64,000 bases of DNA, from NCBI GenBank assembly GCA_052161645.1, contig CP197414.1, one strand, 5' to 3'. The DNA is from Laterigemmans sp052161645. Lineage in GTDB: Bacteria > Planctomycetota > Planctomycetia > Pirellulales > Pirellulaceae. The notes under the pieces were generated by a model, which did no database searches, had not been told where the DNA came from, and saw nothing but the letters and a program-made list of their open reading frames with translations. The position numbers and the translations under genes were made by a program. Of the stretch, positions 43,225 through 51,003 are shown piece by piece (the first letter of the stretch is position 1; each line of letters begins with the position of its first letter).

Positions 43225-43892
43225 TGAAGGGAATTTAAATCGGCCGCGAGGGACCATTCGGAAGAGGGGATTACCAGGCGATCTTGTTCGAACACCAGCG
43301 GGATACACCACCCTAGTTTGACCGGCATCGCGCTGACTTGCCAGCACTCTCGTGGCAAACTCACGTTATTTCCCGCCGGTAAACGAAAATAATGGTAACG
43401 CTCGTCACAGCCCCGGTAGCCCAGCGGCGTGGCAGACTCAGCCAAACAGCTGAGTTCGGCCAAGTTAGCGACGTGTTGCTGGACAAGGGGCACTGAGGCG
43501 CAACCCAACGCGGCCAAGATAAACACGCCGGCTCCCGCTGAGTCCCAACGAAAGGCAACGCCACCGGGTAAGCGAACCGCTTCGCTGGAAGGTGACCGCC
43601 GCTGCTCAGCGTCAAATCGCTCAGCGTCAATTCGCTCAGTGCCAACTCGCTCAGTGCCAGTCCGCTGGCAACTAGATTTTCCCACGAGACCGTCCGATGT
43701 AAAGGGAAGAAAAGCGCCTCGGCGACAAAGCGGTGGGCAGCAAAGTGAAGCCACGCAGCGGCAGTCTAATCCGACCGACGCCGCGAGCAAGCGGAAAGCA
43801 ATTCCACCAGTGAATGCCTGACAATCAGTCGCTTCGCTGATTATAATCCGGCTTGCTCTTTTCCGCATCTTGTTCCGCTTACGAGTGATCAT
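43206..43892 (-). CDS. Membrane-anchored hypothetical protein (start uncertain)
   Basis: 228 codons from ATG 43892, but the first ~60 codons overlap the fabH promoter and lack convincing protein character (Cys-rich, irregular), so the real start may be ATG 43868 or GTG 43685. After a 15-nt tandem repeat region (43604-43663, protein GTERV/GTERI/DAERF/DAEQR) comes a membrane helix (AGVFILAALGCASVPLV, about 120-136) and a periplasmic stretch with LPAGNNVSLPRECWQV and LGWCIPLVFEQDRLVIP. Its stop overlaps the start of the signal peptidase gene by 19 bp, suggesting translation coupling. Family unknown. Confidence 0.6.
   Translation of the reverse strand: MITRKRNKMRKRASRIIISEATDCQAFTGGIAFRLLAASVGLDCRCVASLCCPPLCRRGAFLPFTSDGLVGKSSCQRTGTERVGTERIDAERFDAEQRRSPSSEAVRLPGGVAFRWDSAGAGVFILAALGCASVPLVQQHVANLAELSCLAESATPLGYRGCDERYHYFRLPAGNNVSLPRECWQVSAMPVKLGWCIPLVFEQDRLVIPSSEWSLAADLNSLQWTLRE
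43818..43847 (+). promoter_or_regulatory. Probable promoter of fabH
   Basis: CTGACA (43818-43823), 18-bp spacer, TATAAT (43842-43847); start expected near 43854, 45 nt before the fabH ATG. It lies inside the 5' part of the divergent minus-strand frame, arguing that the latter starts further in. Confidence 0.6.
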
Positions 43893-43898
43893 TGTTTC

Positions 43899-44981
43899 AT
43901 GTCGCGATCGTCCGACGCCAGCCTCGCTCCGGGGCCTTTGTTAGCTAGTCCCCCGCTACCTGCGATCGGACACTCGGGACGAAGTCGTTTAGGGCGAGCT
44001 TTGGGAGTACAGATTTTAGCAACCGGCTCATATGTGCCGGAACAAATCGTCACCAATGAGGATCTTGCGGCTTTAGGTTGTGACAGCGAATGGATTGTCC
44101 GTCGCACTGGAATTTTGCAACGTCGCAAAGCAGCTGACGATCAGGCGACCAGTGATTTGGCTTATCTTGCGACGCAGCAGTGTTTACGATCAGCTGGCGT
44201 TACGGCTGATCAAATTGATCTTATTTTGGTCGCCACAATCACACCCGATCATCCCACACCTTCAACCGCTTGCCATTTGCAAAGACGGCTCGGGGCGATT
44301 GCCCCGGCGATGGATATCAACGCCGCTTGCGGCGGCTTCATGTACGGACTGGTGACCGCTTCGCAATTTGTCAGTACCGGGGCGGCTCGCTGCGCATTGG
44401 TGGTTGGTGCCGACCTGATGAGCCGCACGATTGATCCGGCTGACAACAAGACTTACCCGTTGTTTGGTGATGCCGCTGGGGCTGCCCTGATTGTTCCCGA
44501 CCAGGCTGTGGAAAACCCGGCAGGATTATTGGCTTTTACTTTGGGCAGCGAAGGCTGCGGCGGAGAATTGCTGTGCATACCGGCGGGTGGCAGTCGACAA
44601 TCGCTCGACCCGACCGCCTGGCGCGCTGGTCAGCAATATCTGCGGATGGATGGTCGCGGAGTGTTCAAGTGGGCCGTGCGAACCGTTGCCGATAGCACCA
44701 CCGATCTACTCAAAGCAACCGGTCTCGAGGCGAGCGATTTGGATTTGATTATTTTGCATCAGGCCAACCAACGCATCATCGATTCCGCGGTCAACGACTT
44801 GGGGGTCGACCCCGCCAAGGTTTTTGTGAACCTTGATCGTTACGGAAATACCAGTGCCGCTTCGATTCCCCTGGCGCTCGATGAAGCGCTCGCCAAGAAC
44901 AAGCTCGCGCGCGGGCAGCACCTGTTGATGTGTGGATTCGGCGCCGGCCTAGCCTGGGGAACCGCCTTGCTCCGCTATTGA
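43899..44981 (+). CDS. fabH: 3-oxoacyl-ACP synthase III (FabH)
   Basis: Condenses acyl-CoA primers with malonyl-ACP to start fatty acid synthesis. 360 aa; ATG 43899 adds a ~35-residue N-terminal extension before the family start (VQILATGSYVPEQIVTN). The catalytic triad Cys144 (NAACGGF), His287 (LHQANQRI) and Asn317 (YGNTSAAS) is intact; also FALGSEGCGG-like FTLGSEGCGGELL and the C-terminal GFGAGLAWGTALL. Length is near the family norm (about 330) plus the extension. Alone here rather than in a fab operon; the promoter CTGACA-TATAAT lies 45 bp upstream. Confidence 0.95.
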   Translation: MSRSSDASLAPGPLLASPPLPAIGHSGRSRLGRALGVQILATGSYVPEQIVTNEDLAALGCDSEWIVRRTGILQRRKAADDQATSDLAYLATQQCLRSAGVTADQIDLILVATITPDHPTPSTACHLQRRLGAIAPAMDINAACGGFMYGLVTASQFVSTGAARCALVVGADLMSRTIDPADNKTYPLFGDAAGAALIVPDQAVENPAGLLAFTLGSEGCGGELLCIPAGGSRQSLDPTAWRAGQQYLRMDGRGVFKWAVRTVADSTTDLLKATGLEASDLDLIILHQANQRIIDSAVNDLGVDPAKVFVNLDRYGNTSAASIPLALDEALAKNKLARGQHLLMCGFGAGLAWGTALLRY

Positions 44982-45146
44982 AAACCACACTCGCAAAAAA
45001 ATTATCCGATGTCATGCGATCGCCCGTGGTGCTGGAGTGCCAAGTCTGTGAGCGGGATGGTCGGGGACAGGTCCCGTCTAGGTCAACAAGCCGGTTGATT
45101 CAGCTGCGCGGCTCGATTCCGCAATGAAAAAATGCAAGCTTGACTG

Positions 45147-46289
45147 TCAGATTCGCCCCAACTCGCCATCCCCCTGCTCGGGGCGCACATCGTCGTCAAA
45201 AGGCAGCAGGCTGACGTCACCGCCGAGGATAAAGGCTAGGGGTGCCGCGATTGCGGTGTGCTCGCACGCCATGCGGATCACGATTAACAAAGGAACCGAC
45301 ACAAAGACTCCCACAATGCCCCACATCCAACCCCAAAAAACAACCGAGACGATGACAAAAAATGGACTCAGTTGCAGCTTGCGTCCAATTAACGTGGGTG
45401 TGATTAATTGCCCCTCGGTCGTCGTCAACGTGAGGTAAGCAGCCGTGGTCAAAAAGGCCCACGATAACGGCTCGAAGGCAACCACCGCAGCCAAAAAAAT
45501 GACTGCCGCACCTAACAACGCCCCGAGAAAGGGAATGTAGTTTAACAGCGTCGCCATAGTGCCCCACAACAGCGGAGTGGGCATGCCAAGAAAATACATC
45601 ACAATCGCGACGGCCACTCCCAATCCAATGTTGATGATCGTCACTTGCGCCAAATAACGACTGACGGCAGATTGCAGGTCGACGATCAACTCAACCGTGT
45701 TGCGACGCTGACCAAAGTTGGGCATCACATGCAAAACTCGGTTGATCAACGAATCGCCCGTGGCCAGCAAGAAAAAAGCTAAGACAACAACGACGACTAG
45801 AAAACTAATCGCACTGCTGGTGCTGTTAACAAGGTAACGACTCGTCCAGGCAGGCTGGATAACCTCCACGGCAATCGGATCATCCAACGCCGCATCACCG
45901 CCTCCACCTGCCTGCCCAATCGCCTCGACCTCTTTCCGGGCCCGACGCAGTTCGTCAAATGGACCGTCCATGGTGCTCAACTTATCCCGCAAGCGGGCAA
46001 CTTGAGAGGGCAGATTCTGGGTCCAGCTGCTCGCCGGTTCAATTACCGTGACCACGCCAATCGCCAAGATGACCAAAAAGATGACCAGCAAGACGGTGGC
46101 GGAAATCGGTGGCGGCACACGATGCCGGGACAATTGACTGACTACCGGACGCAGGGTCAGATAGAGGAGAAAAGCGACCACAAATGGAGTGATTAAACTC
46201 CTGGCATAATAACCGGCAAAAATCAATAACAGCCCAGTGCTGATCCATAAAGCAATCAGCGCCGAACGAGTCCTGCTAATGCCATCCAT
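45147..46289 (-). CDS. AI-2E/PerM family membrane transporter
   Basis: 380 aa from ATG 46289, preceded by GGAGG (46300-46304); the longer frame lacks a better SD. Seven or eight hydrophobic segments: ALWISTGLLLIFAGYYA, LITPFVVAFLLYLTL, TVLLVIFLVILAIGVVTVI, AISFLVVVVVLAFFLLATG, then TIINIGLGVAVAIVMYFLG, LLNYIPFLGALLGAAVIFLA, and the C-terminal pair WGWMWGIVGVFVSVPLLIVI. The middle region RLRDKLSTMDGPFDEL and TPTLIGRKLQLSPFFVIV with the PxLWG and NYIPFLG blocks are typical of the UPF0118 family (sodium/AI-2 permeases). Last gene of the stress-membrane operon. Confidence 0.9.
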   Translation of the reverse strand: MDGISRTRSALIALWISTGLLLIFAGYYARSLITPFVVAFLLYLTLRPVVSQLSRHRVPPPISATVLLVIFLVILAIGVVTVIEPASSWTQNLPSQVARLRDKLSTMDGPFDELRRARKEVEAIGQAGGGGDAALDDPIAVEVIQPAWTSRYLVNSTSSAISFLVVVVVLAFFLLATGDSLINRVLHVMPNFGQRRNTVELIVDLQSAVSRYLAQVTIINIGLGVAVAIVMYFLGMPTPLLWGTMATLLNYIPFLGALLGAAVIFLAAVVAFEPLSWAFLTTAAYLTLTTTEGQLITPTLIGRKLQLSPFFVIVSVVFWGWMWGIVGVFVSVPLLIVIRMACEHTAIAAPLAFILGGDVSLLPFDDDVRPEQGDGELGRI

Positions 46290-46320
46290 CACCTGCCAGC
46301 CTCCACACATGGTCAACTGG

Positions 46321-46605
46321 CTATGGTTTGATTTTCCAACCCACAATGATGCCAAAAGCAAAGCACCACAAAGCGGCCACGTCGGGCTTCTCCTTGGCGT
46401 AGTCGCGAAGCAATGAAACTAAATCACCAGCCGGTTGCTGGACGTAGTGGCGAGCCACATCGTGCCCCGCCTCGCTAGCCTTTGATGCCACGTAACGAGC
46501 ATTCTCGCGAGCCCGACTGCTGATCGTCGCTTGTTCGCTCGCTTGTTTCTGGCCGGACGAGCCACTTCCCGCCGGCGATCCGCTGCCCGGTGTTTGACCT
46601 GCCAT
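46321..46605 (-). CDS. Small membrane-anchored protein of the stress operon
   Basis: 94 aa from ATG 46605 (SD GAAAGG); the longer frame to 46725 is less likely. Gly/Ser/Gln-rich N-terminus (2-30), a helical middle (RENARYVASKASEAGHDVARHYV) and one C-terminal membrane helix (VAALWCFAFGIIVGWKIKP). Similar in design to ElaB/YqjD tail-anchored proteins but not clearly homologous. The permease starts about 30 bp downstream and the YqjE-like gene lies just upstream. Confidence 0.75.
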   Translation of the reverse strand: MAGQTPGSGSPAGSGSSGQKQASEQATISSRARENARYVASKASEAGHDVARHYVQQPAGDLVSLLRDYAKEKPDVAALWCFAFGIIVGWKIKP

Positions 46606-46657
46606 CTGTTTGCCTTTCAATTGTGAGGTAAAATCTACTGGTATGTGAGGAAAAATC

Positions 46658-47182
46658 TTATGGTGTACCCGCAGTCGAGCGGTTGGACTGCCGCTCGTGG
46701 CGAGCGGCGGTGTAAGCACCCGCACTATCTGTCGATGGGCCTGCCGCGTGTGCCCCTTTAGGCTCTCGCCCGTTGCGAGTGGCTGGCGGTTGGGGAGGAG
46801 TGGCTAATCGTTCTTGTAACCACTGGATGTTGGAACCAAATTCATCAGCACTTTCCCCCAATGCCGATCCGGCACGCCGCAGTGCGTTATAAGATGCCAG
46901 CAGGATCAACACGGTAACCACCGCGGAGATCAGCGAAACCAGCAGCAAGCTCCAACTCAGCGGCCAGCCGAGTTGTTCGGTGAGCAGCCAGGAAATTCCC
47001 ATCAGGAAAATCGTCAACGTGGCGACCGCGATGGCAATCGCCAATCCGGCCAGGACCGCTGAAACGATCGAGCGTTTAACCGCCTCACGACTGTCGATGG
47101 CAAACAACCGCCCTTGCAGCTTGACCAGCTCAATCACGTCGGCCATGGTGCGGCGGACTCCGGAAGCATTGTTATAAGACAT
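46658..47182 (-). CDS. YqjE-like (phage-holin-3_6/DUF1469) membrane protein
   Basis: 174 aa from ATG 47182. N-terminal helix ADVIELVKLQGRLFAIDSREAVKRS, then two long membrane helices (AVLAGLAIAIAVATLTIFLMGISWLL and SWSLLLVSLISAVVTVLILLASY) and a basic C-terminal tail. This is the arrangement of the YqjE/phage-holin-3_6 family, often encoded next to YqjD and CsbD stress genes. The C-terminal ~45 residues are low complexity (Pro/Ala/Thr/Arg). Confidence 0.85.
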   Translation of the reverse strand: MSYNNASGVRRTMADVIELVKLQGRLFAIDSREAVKRSIVSAVLAGLAIAIAVATLTIFLMGISWLLTEQLGWPLSWSLLLVSLISAVVTVLILLASYNALRRAGSALGESADEFGSNIQWLQERLATPPQPPATRNGREPKGAHAAGPSTDSAGAYTAARHERQSNRSTAGTP

Positions 47183-47199
47183 GAGTGAGCGAGTCTCCC

Positions 47200-47397
47200 T
47201 TAGCGTCGTTTGCTGAACCAACCGATGGCAACTCCCAACACCAGCGCGACGCCGCCGAGCGGAAGTGCATACTGCTCGATGAAACCCTGCACACCTGACT
47301 TCCCCGCAGTTTGCGGTTGATGAACGCGCATCCGCCGATACTCCACGATTGGCCCGTTAACAGGCCCATTCCCTGAGTTCAATTGTTGTGAGATCAT
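47200..47397 (-). CDS. Small C-tail-anchored protein of the stress operon
   Basis: 65 aa. ATG 47397 overlaps the TGA of the upstream gene (ATGA), the sign of coupling. Polar N-terminal half and one C-terminal membrane helix (LPLGGVALVLGVAIGWF) ending KRR. The layout matches ElaB-like tail anchors; family not recognised. Confidence 0.7.
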   Translation of the reverse strand: MISQQLNSGNGPVNGPIVEYRRMRVHQPQTAGKSGVQGFIEQYALPLGGVALVLGVAIGWFSKRR

Positions 47398-47873
47398 CGC
47401 CCACCCCCACTGCGGTTTAAAAATCGATTCGTCGCGTAACCAGTGACGGCCCGCACGGCAAACGAAGTTAAGGCACTTGTTATTAGCGAGACAACTGAGC
47501 TTTTTGTCACAACATCCTCGGTATCATCACTTTCATCATACTTAGAGCCATAGCTTGCGAATTTGCTCGACCGTTGGCGATCGGCGTGCTTGTCCTGATC
47601 GCCCCAGCGACTCAACCAAGCGGGCCGACTCGAACGCAAACGCACTGTTGAACGTGAACGCACGATCTTTCGGCGGGGAACAATCATGTAACCTAATACC
47701 AACATGCCAACGATCACCAAGTAAGGATGCTTACTCGCTTGATGCCGCACGCTGAGCTTGCGGCGGACTTCGCGACGAGCATCTGCTAGATCTTCTGGCA
47801 GTTCGCTGCGGATCGCTCGCAAGCGCGCACGGATAGCGTCAGTTTCGTCTCGCTGCGCGGTCATCGCGGACAC
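47394..47873 (-). CDS. Membrane-associated hypothetical protein of the stress operon
   Basis: 159 aa. N-terminal coiled region (RARLRAIRSELPEDLADARREVRRKLSV), a membrane helix (HPYLVIVGMLVLGYMIV, about 49-65), a basic/Ser-rich loop and a second hydrophobic segment near the end (VVSLITSALTSFAVRAVTGYAT). Similar in design to DUF3618/YqjC-D-type envelope proteins. Ends in ATGA overlap with the next gene. Confidence 0.7.
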   Translation of the reverse strand: MSAMTAQRDETDAIRARLRAIRSELPEDLADARREVRRKLSVRHQASKHPYLVIVGMLVLGYMIVPRRKIVRSRSTVRLRSSRPAWLSRWGDQDKHADRQRSSKFASYGSKYDESDDTEDVVTKSSVVSLITSALTSFAVRAVTGYATNRFLNRSGGGR

Positions 47874-47877
47874 CTAT

Positions 47878-48285
47878 TCAATGCTTGGGGCGGCTTGCCG
47901 AAAAGATAATGCCGGCAAATAACCCAATTACAGCGGCAATCAAAATTGACTCGAGCGGACGCCGGGCGATACTCTGTCCTAGCCGGTCTGAAAGTTCGTG
48001 CGTTTGCCGACCGGCACTCTCATAACCTTCCCGCACCGCGTCCATCGCTTGGCCGGCGTATTCGCGACCCAAGTTGGAAAGCGAACTGGCTTCTTCAGTC
48101 ACCCGTTCAATAAAATTTTCCACCTCGCGGCGCGTCGCGCCGGTCTTTTCTTGAATCGTGCCAACGAGGCGATCGGTGCCCCCTTCCACTTGCCGTAGGT
48201 CTTCGTCGGTCAGCTGGCCCCAATGTTCCAGCAACCTTCCTTTGACTTGATTCCATTGGCCCTTCAGCTCTTCTCGCGTCACCAT
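47878..48285 (-). CDS. CsbD domain fused to an ElaB/YqjD-type membrane tail
   Basis: 135 aa from ATG 48285 (SD GGGAG). Residues 1-60 form a CsbD stress-protein domain: WNQVKGRLLEHWGQLTDEDL, VEGGTDRLVGTIQEKTG, then a helical linker and an ElaB/YqjD-like C-terminal stretch (RRPLESILIAAVIGLFAGIIF) with one membrane helix. In most bacteria CsbD and YqjD are separate small stress proteins (in enterobacteria YqjD tethers ribosomes to the membrane); the fusion is unusual. First gene of a five-gene minus-strand operon (csbD-yqjD fusion, three small membrane genes, AI-2E permease). Confidence 0.88.
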   Translation of the reverse strand: MVTREELKGQWNQVKGRLLEHWGQLTDEDLRQVEGGTDRLVGTIQEKTGATRREVENFIERVTEEASSLSNLGREYAGQAMDAVREGYESAGRQTHELSDRLGQSIARRPLESILIAAVIGLFAGIIFSASRPKH

Positions 48286-48458
48286 TTAGGCTCTCCCGCA
48301 TTCGAGTGGTTGCAGTTGTTGCGGCGAGCAGTCCCAGCATGTTCGCTAGTACTCGCCGCTCTCAACGCAAACAGGGTGCAAACGCCATGCCGGGAAAGCA
48401 GCGGGTCGCTGAGAGGCCGGAGGTCAAGATGCGTCGGAAGCGGTTTTACTCTCTCAAA

Positions 48459-49208
48459 CTACTTCCATACGCCGGCGGCGATCAATTGCTCAGTCGCCGC
48501 TGCGGACCAACCACGATTGGCCGCCGGGCTGGCGGGGCTGGGATGCAGAATCCGTACCACTTCGCCCCCGCCAACATCGCCCCCGTCACCATCGCCAGTC
48601 GCTTGAGAAACACGGCGCAAACAATTCTCGGCGTAAGCTCCCACACCAACGAGCCAACGTGGTTGGAAGATTTGCAGCAAGCGACCGAGATGCCGATCAC
48701 AGGCGGCATCGAGTGGCGCTCGTTCGTCGGCTGGCAACTTGTCGGGGGTGCGGTTTCGCGCCGACGCTTCCAAGAATATCAACGGACAGTAGTTCGCGAC
48801 AAAGTGCTGCTTAAAGAAAGCTTGGGGCGTCCCAAACCGCTCTTGAAATAGTCCCCACAAACGCTGTCCAGAAACTTCGGATCGTGGGCACTGCAACCCT
48901 TCAACGGGCCGTTTGGGGTGTTCTTGTTGTGGGTGTCCCACCACCGCGTCAATCCCCAACCAGTCTCGCACCGCAGCCACTTGACCAAAAGGGACGCCAG
49001 TTTGCGCCATCCCCCAAGGACCCGGGTTCATGCCTAAGAAAATGGTCTCCACGCCGGCTGGATTCAACAAGCGAAGGTATTGGCAATGGGCTGCCCACGC
49101 GTACCGCAGCGGGTTGTAGACATAACTCACCGGCGGACCGAACTGGAGGCCGTCAACTTCGTCGGCTAACTCGGCGGCAGCGGTAATCGCCAAGTCGATT
49201 TTGGACAC
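48459..49208 (-). CDS. SMUG1-type single-strand-selective uracil-DNA glycosylase
   Basis: 249 aa from GTG 49208, 11 bp after the cysE stop. UDG superfamily family-3 motifs: FLGMNPGPWGMAQTGVPFG (57-75, with the catalytic Asn61 of SMUG1 proteins) and HPSPASPAANRGW (222-234, the second active-site loop). N-terminal region and core length fit SMUG1 (about 250-280 aa). Base-excision repair of uracil and oxidised pyrimidines. It overlaps nothing and probably shares the cysE transcript. Confidence 0.93.
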   Translation of the reverse strand: MSKIDLAITAAAELADEVDGLQFGPPVSYVYNPLRYAWAAHCQYLRLLNPAGVETIFLGMNPGPWGMAQTGVPFGQVAAVRDWLGIDAVVGHPQQEHPKRPVEGLQCPRSEVSGQRLWGLFQERFGTPQAFFKQHFVANYCPLIFLEASARNRTPDKLPADERAPLDAACDRHLGRLLQIFQPRWLVGVGAYAENCLRRVSQATGDGDGGDVGGGEVVRILHPSPASPAANRGWSAAATEQLIAAGVWK

Positions 49209-49219
49209 GGAGCAATCGC

Positions 49220-50191
49220 CTAAATCTGAAAGTTCAATGCCGTCGGGGGAATCGGATCCTCTCCCGCACCACGTACGCGCAGTTGTGGTTTCTCCAGCGT
49301 GACCGTCGTCATCGGCGAAACACTGCGCGTGATCCAAACGCTCGAGCCAATCACCGAATCATGTCCGATGACTGTGTTACCACCTAAGATCGTCGCGTTC
49401 GCATAAACGACAACTCGGTCTTCGATCGTCGGGTGTCGCTTGTTCCCGCGAATCAATTGACCATCCGCATCGGTAGGAAAGCTGACTGCTCCTAAAGTAA
49501 CGCCCTGGTAGAGTTTGACATGATTGCCAATCTCACACGTCTCACCGACCACCACGCCCGTGCCGTGGTCAATGAAGAAATGATTCCCAATCGTGGCTCC
49601 CGGGTGAATATCAATCCCCGTCTGTTTATGAGCCCATTCGGTCATCATCCGGGGGATGAAGGGAACAGCCAATTGCCGCAATTCGTGGGCCAAGCGATAA
49701 ACCGTGATGGCTTCAAAGCCCGGATAGCAAAAAACGATCTCATCGGTCGTCTTACATGCGGGGTCGCCATCAAAAGCGGCGCGCACATCGGTTGCCAAGA
49801 TGGCTCGTAACTTGGGCAGACGCGTCAGGAACTCGATCGCCATCGCCTGACCCTTGGCTTCGAAATCAACTTGCGATTCGCAGTCGGCGTGGCTGAGCGT
49901 GACGCGATGCTCGTGCTCCAGCGCACGCCCGATCTGAACAGTCAACTTATCGTGCAGAGAATCGACCAGATTCCCAACATGATAGGTAATGTTTCCAGAG
50001 TGCAAACCAACACGACGGCGATACCCCGGATACAACACGTCGCGGAGATCTTCGATCGCCTCCACAACCGCGTCGTAACTCGGCAGTGGGCAATGCCCCA
50101 AGTGATTGATCCCGTCGTCTGGACGGTACGTCCGGACAATCGCATCAGTGATCTCAGGTAACCGAGCTTTGAGACGAAAATCAGACGCCAT
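49220..50191 (-). CDS. cysE: Serine O-acetyltransferase
   Basis: Acetylates L-serine with acetyl-CoA, first step of cysteine synthesis. 323 aa from ATG 50191 (or 50197). Long-form (about 320 aa) SAT with an N-terminal helical domain and C-terminal left-handed beta helix: GIDIHPGATIGNHFFIDHGTGVVVGETCEIGN, VKLYQGVTLGAVSF, the hexapeptide-repeat series and ILGGNTVIGHDSVIGSSVWI. Ends 11 bp before the SMUG1 gene. The length and N-terminus resemble EpsC-type SAT; an acceptor other than serine cannot be excluded. Confidence 0.93.
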   Translation of the reverse strand: MASDFRLKARLPEITDAIVRTYRPDDGINHLGHCPLPSYDAVVEAIEDLRDVLYPGYRRRVGLHSGNITYHVGNLVDSLHDKLTVQIGRALEHEHRVTLSHADCESQVDFEAKGQAMAIEFLTRLPKLRAILATDVRAAFDGDPACKTTDEIVFCYPGFEAITVYRLAHELRQLAVPFIPRMMTEWAHKQTGIDIHPGATIGNHFFIDHGTGVVVGETCEIGNHVKLYQGVTLGAVSFPTDADGQLIRGNKRHPTIEDRVVVYANATILGGNTVIGHDSVIGSSVWITRSVSPMTTVTLEKPQLRVRGAGEDPIPPTALNFQI

Positions 50192-50393
50192 AATCAAGCT
50201 ACTTCTAAATCACAGTTGGATCGGTGGGGAAATAAGCATCCGCTACCTGTTGCCAGGAACCGGCTTTGGATGTGCTTCGCACAAAAGATACCGGACACCA
50301 ATTCCCCGCATTCAGGCTCGCTCTACCTATTTCCCGGTTATTGCTCAGTGACCTTCCGATGCTTCGGTAAGTCGCGTGCATACCGAACACGGT

Positions 50394-50774
50394 CTAGCGA
50401 CCGATCGATGGCGGGTTGTCCATCAAAAAGTCACGTGGCCCGCGAACCGTATAGTAGGGATAGGCAACCCCGGCGGTGGGCGGTCCAGCGACCATCGGCG
50501 ACTGACGACCCGGTTGGGCGTGACGAGGATTGCCCGTCGCTAAGCCCTCGGAGTAGTCCAGGCCCCCTTGCTGCCAACCTAACTTACCGGCGCGGCAACC
50601 GGTCGACGCGTTGCAGTCGCCACTGCCACAACTGTTGCAGCTACCCAGCTTGCCCAGCAGGCCGCCGCCACCGTTGTTGCAGGAATTACAGGAGTTGCAC
50701 GAGTTTGTACTCGCACAACCCGAAGCGCCGACCAGCATGACCAATGCGGCGGCAAGGATAGTCAGACGTTTCAT
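50394..50774 (-). CDS. Small cysteine-rich lipoprotein, planctomycete-specific
   Basis: 126 aa. Signal peptide (MKRLTILAAALVMLVGASGC) with lipobox SGC|, then a Cys/Asn/Gly cluster (SCNSCNSCNN, GSCNSCGSGDC) and a conserved C-terminal tail YPYYTVRGPRDFLMDNPPSIGR seen at the end of many planctomycete small lipoproteins. Probably an envelope protein; its cysteines may bind metals or form disulfides. ATG 50774 is followed by a good export signal. Confidence 0.85.
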   Translation of the reverse strand: MKRLTILAAALVMLVGASGCASTNSCNSCNSCNNGGGGLLGKLGSCNSCGSGDCNASTGCRAGKLGWQQGGLDYSEGLATGNPRHAQPGRQSPMVAGPPTAGVAYPYYTVRGPRDFLMDNPPSIGR

Positions 50775-51003
50775 CGCGGGAATCCCTTCCAGGGTGGAAC
50801 TACGTATGCTTCATTGCAAAACGACGACAGATTTTCATCGTCGCTCGCTTTCAGCATCGGACGAATCATCCCGCATTAACCAGCGATTCCGACTATCCAC
50901 TATGATCCAAGCAATCTGTCCGCGGTACGAATTGCCTATCTTAACTAGAGTTCCGTGCGGTCAGCCAAATCCCCCGCGAACGCCCAGGGCTGACGTCTCG
51001 CCG

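Noticed and set aside
50205..50390. 61-codon minus-strand frame between cysE and the lipoprotein
   Set aside because: No SD, no recognisable pattern and short; probably chance.
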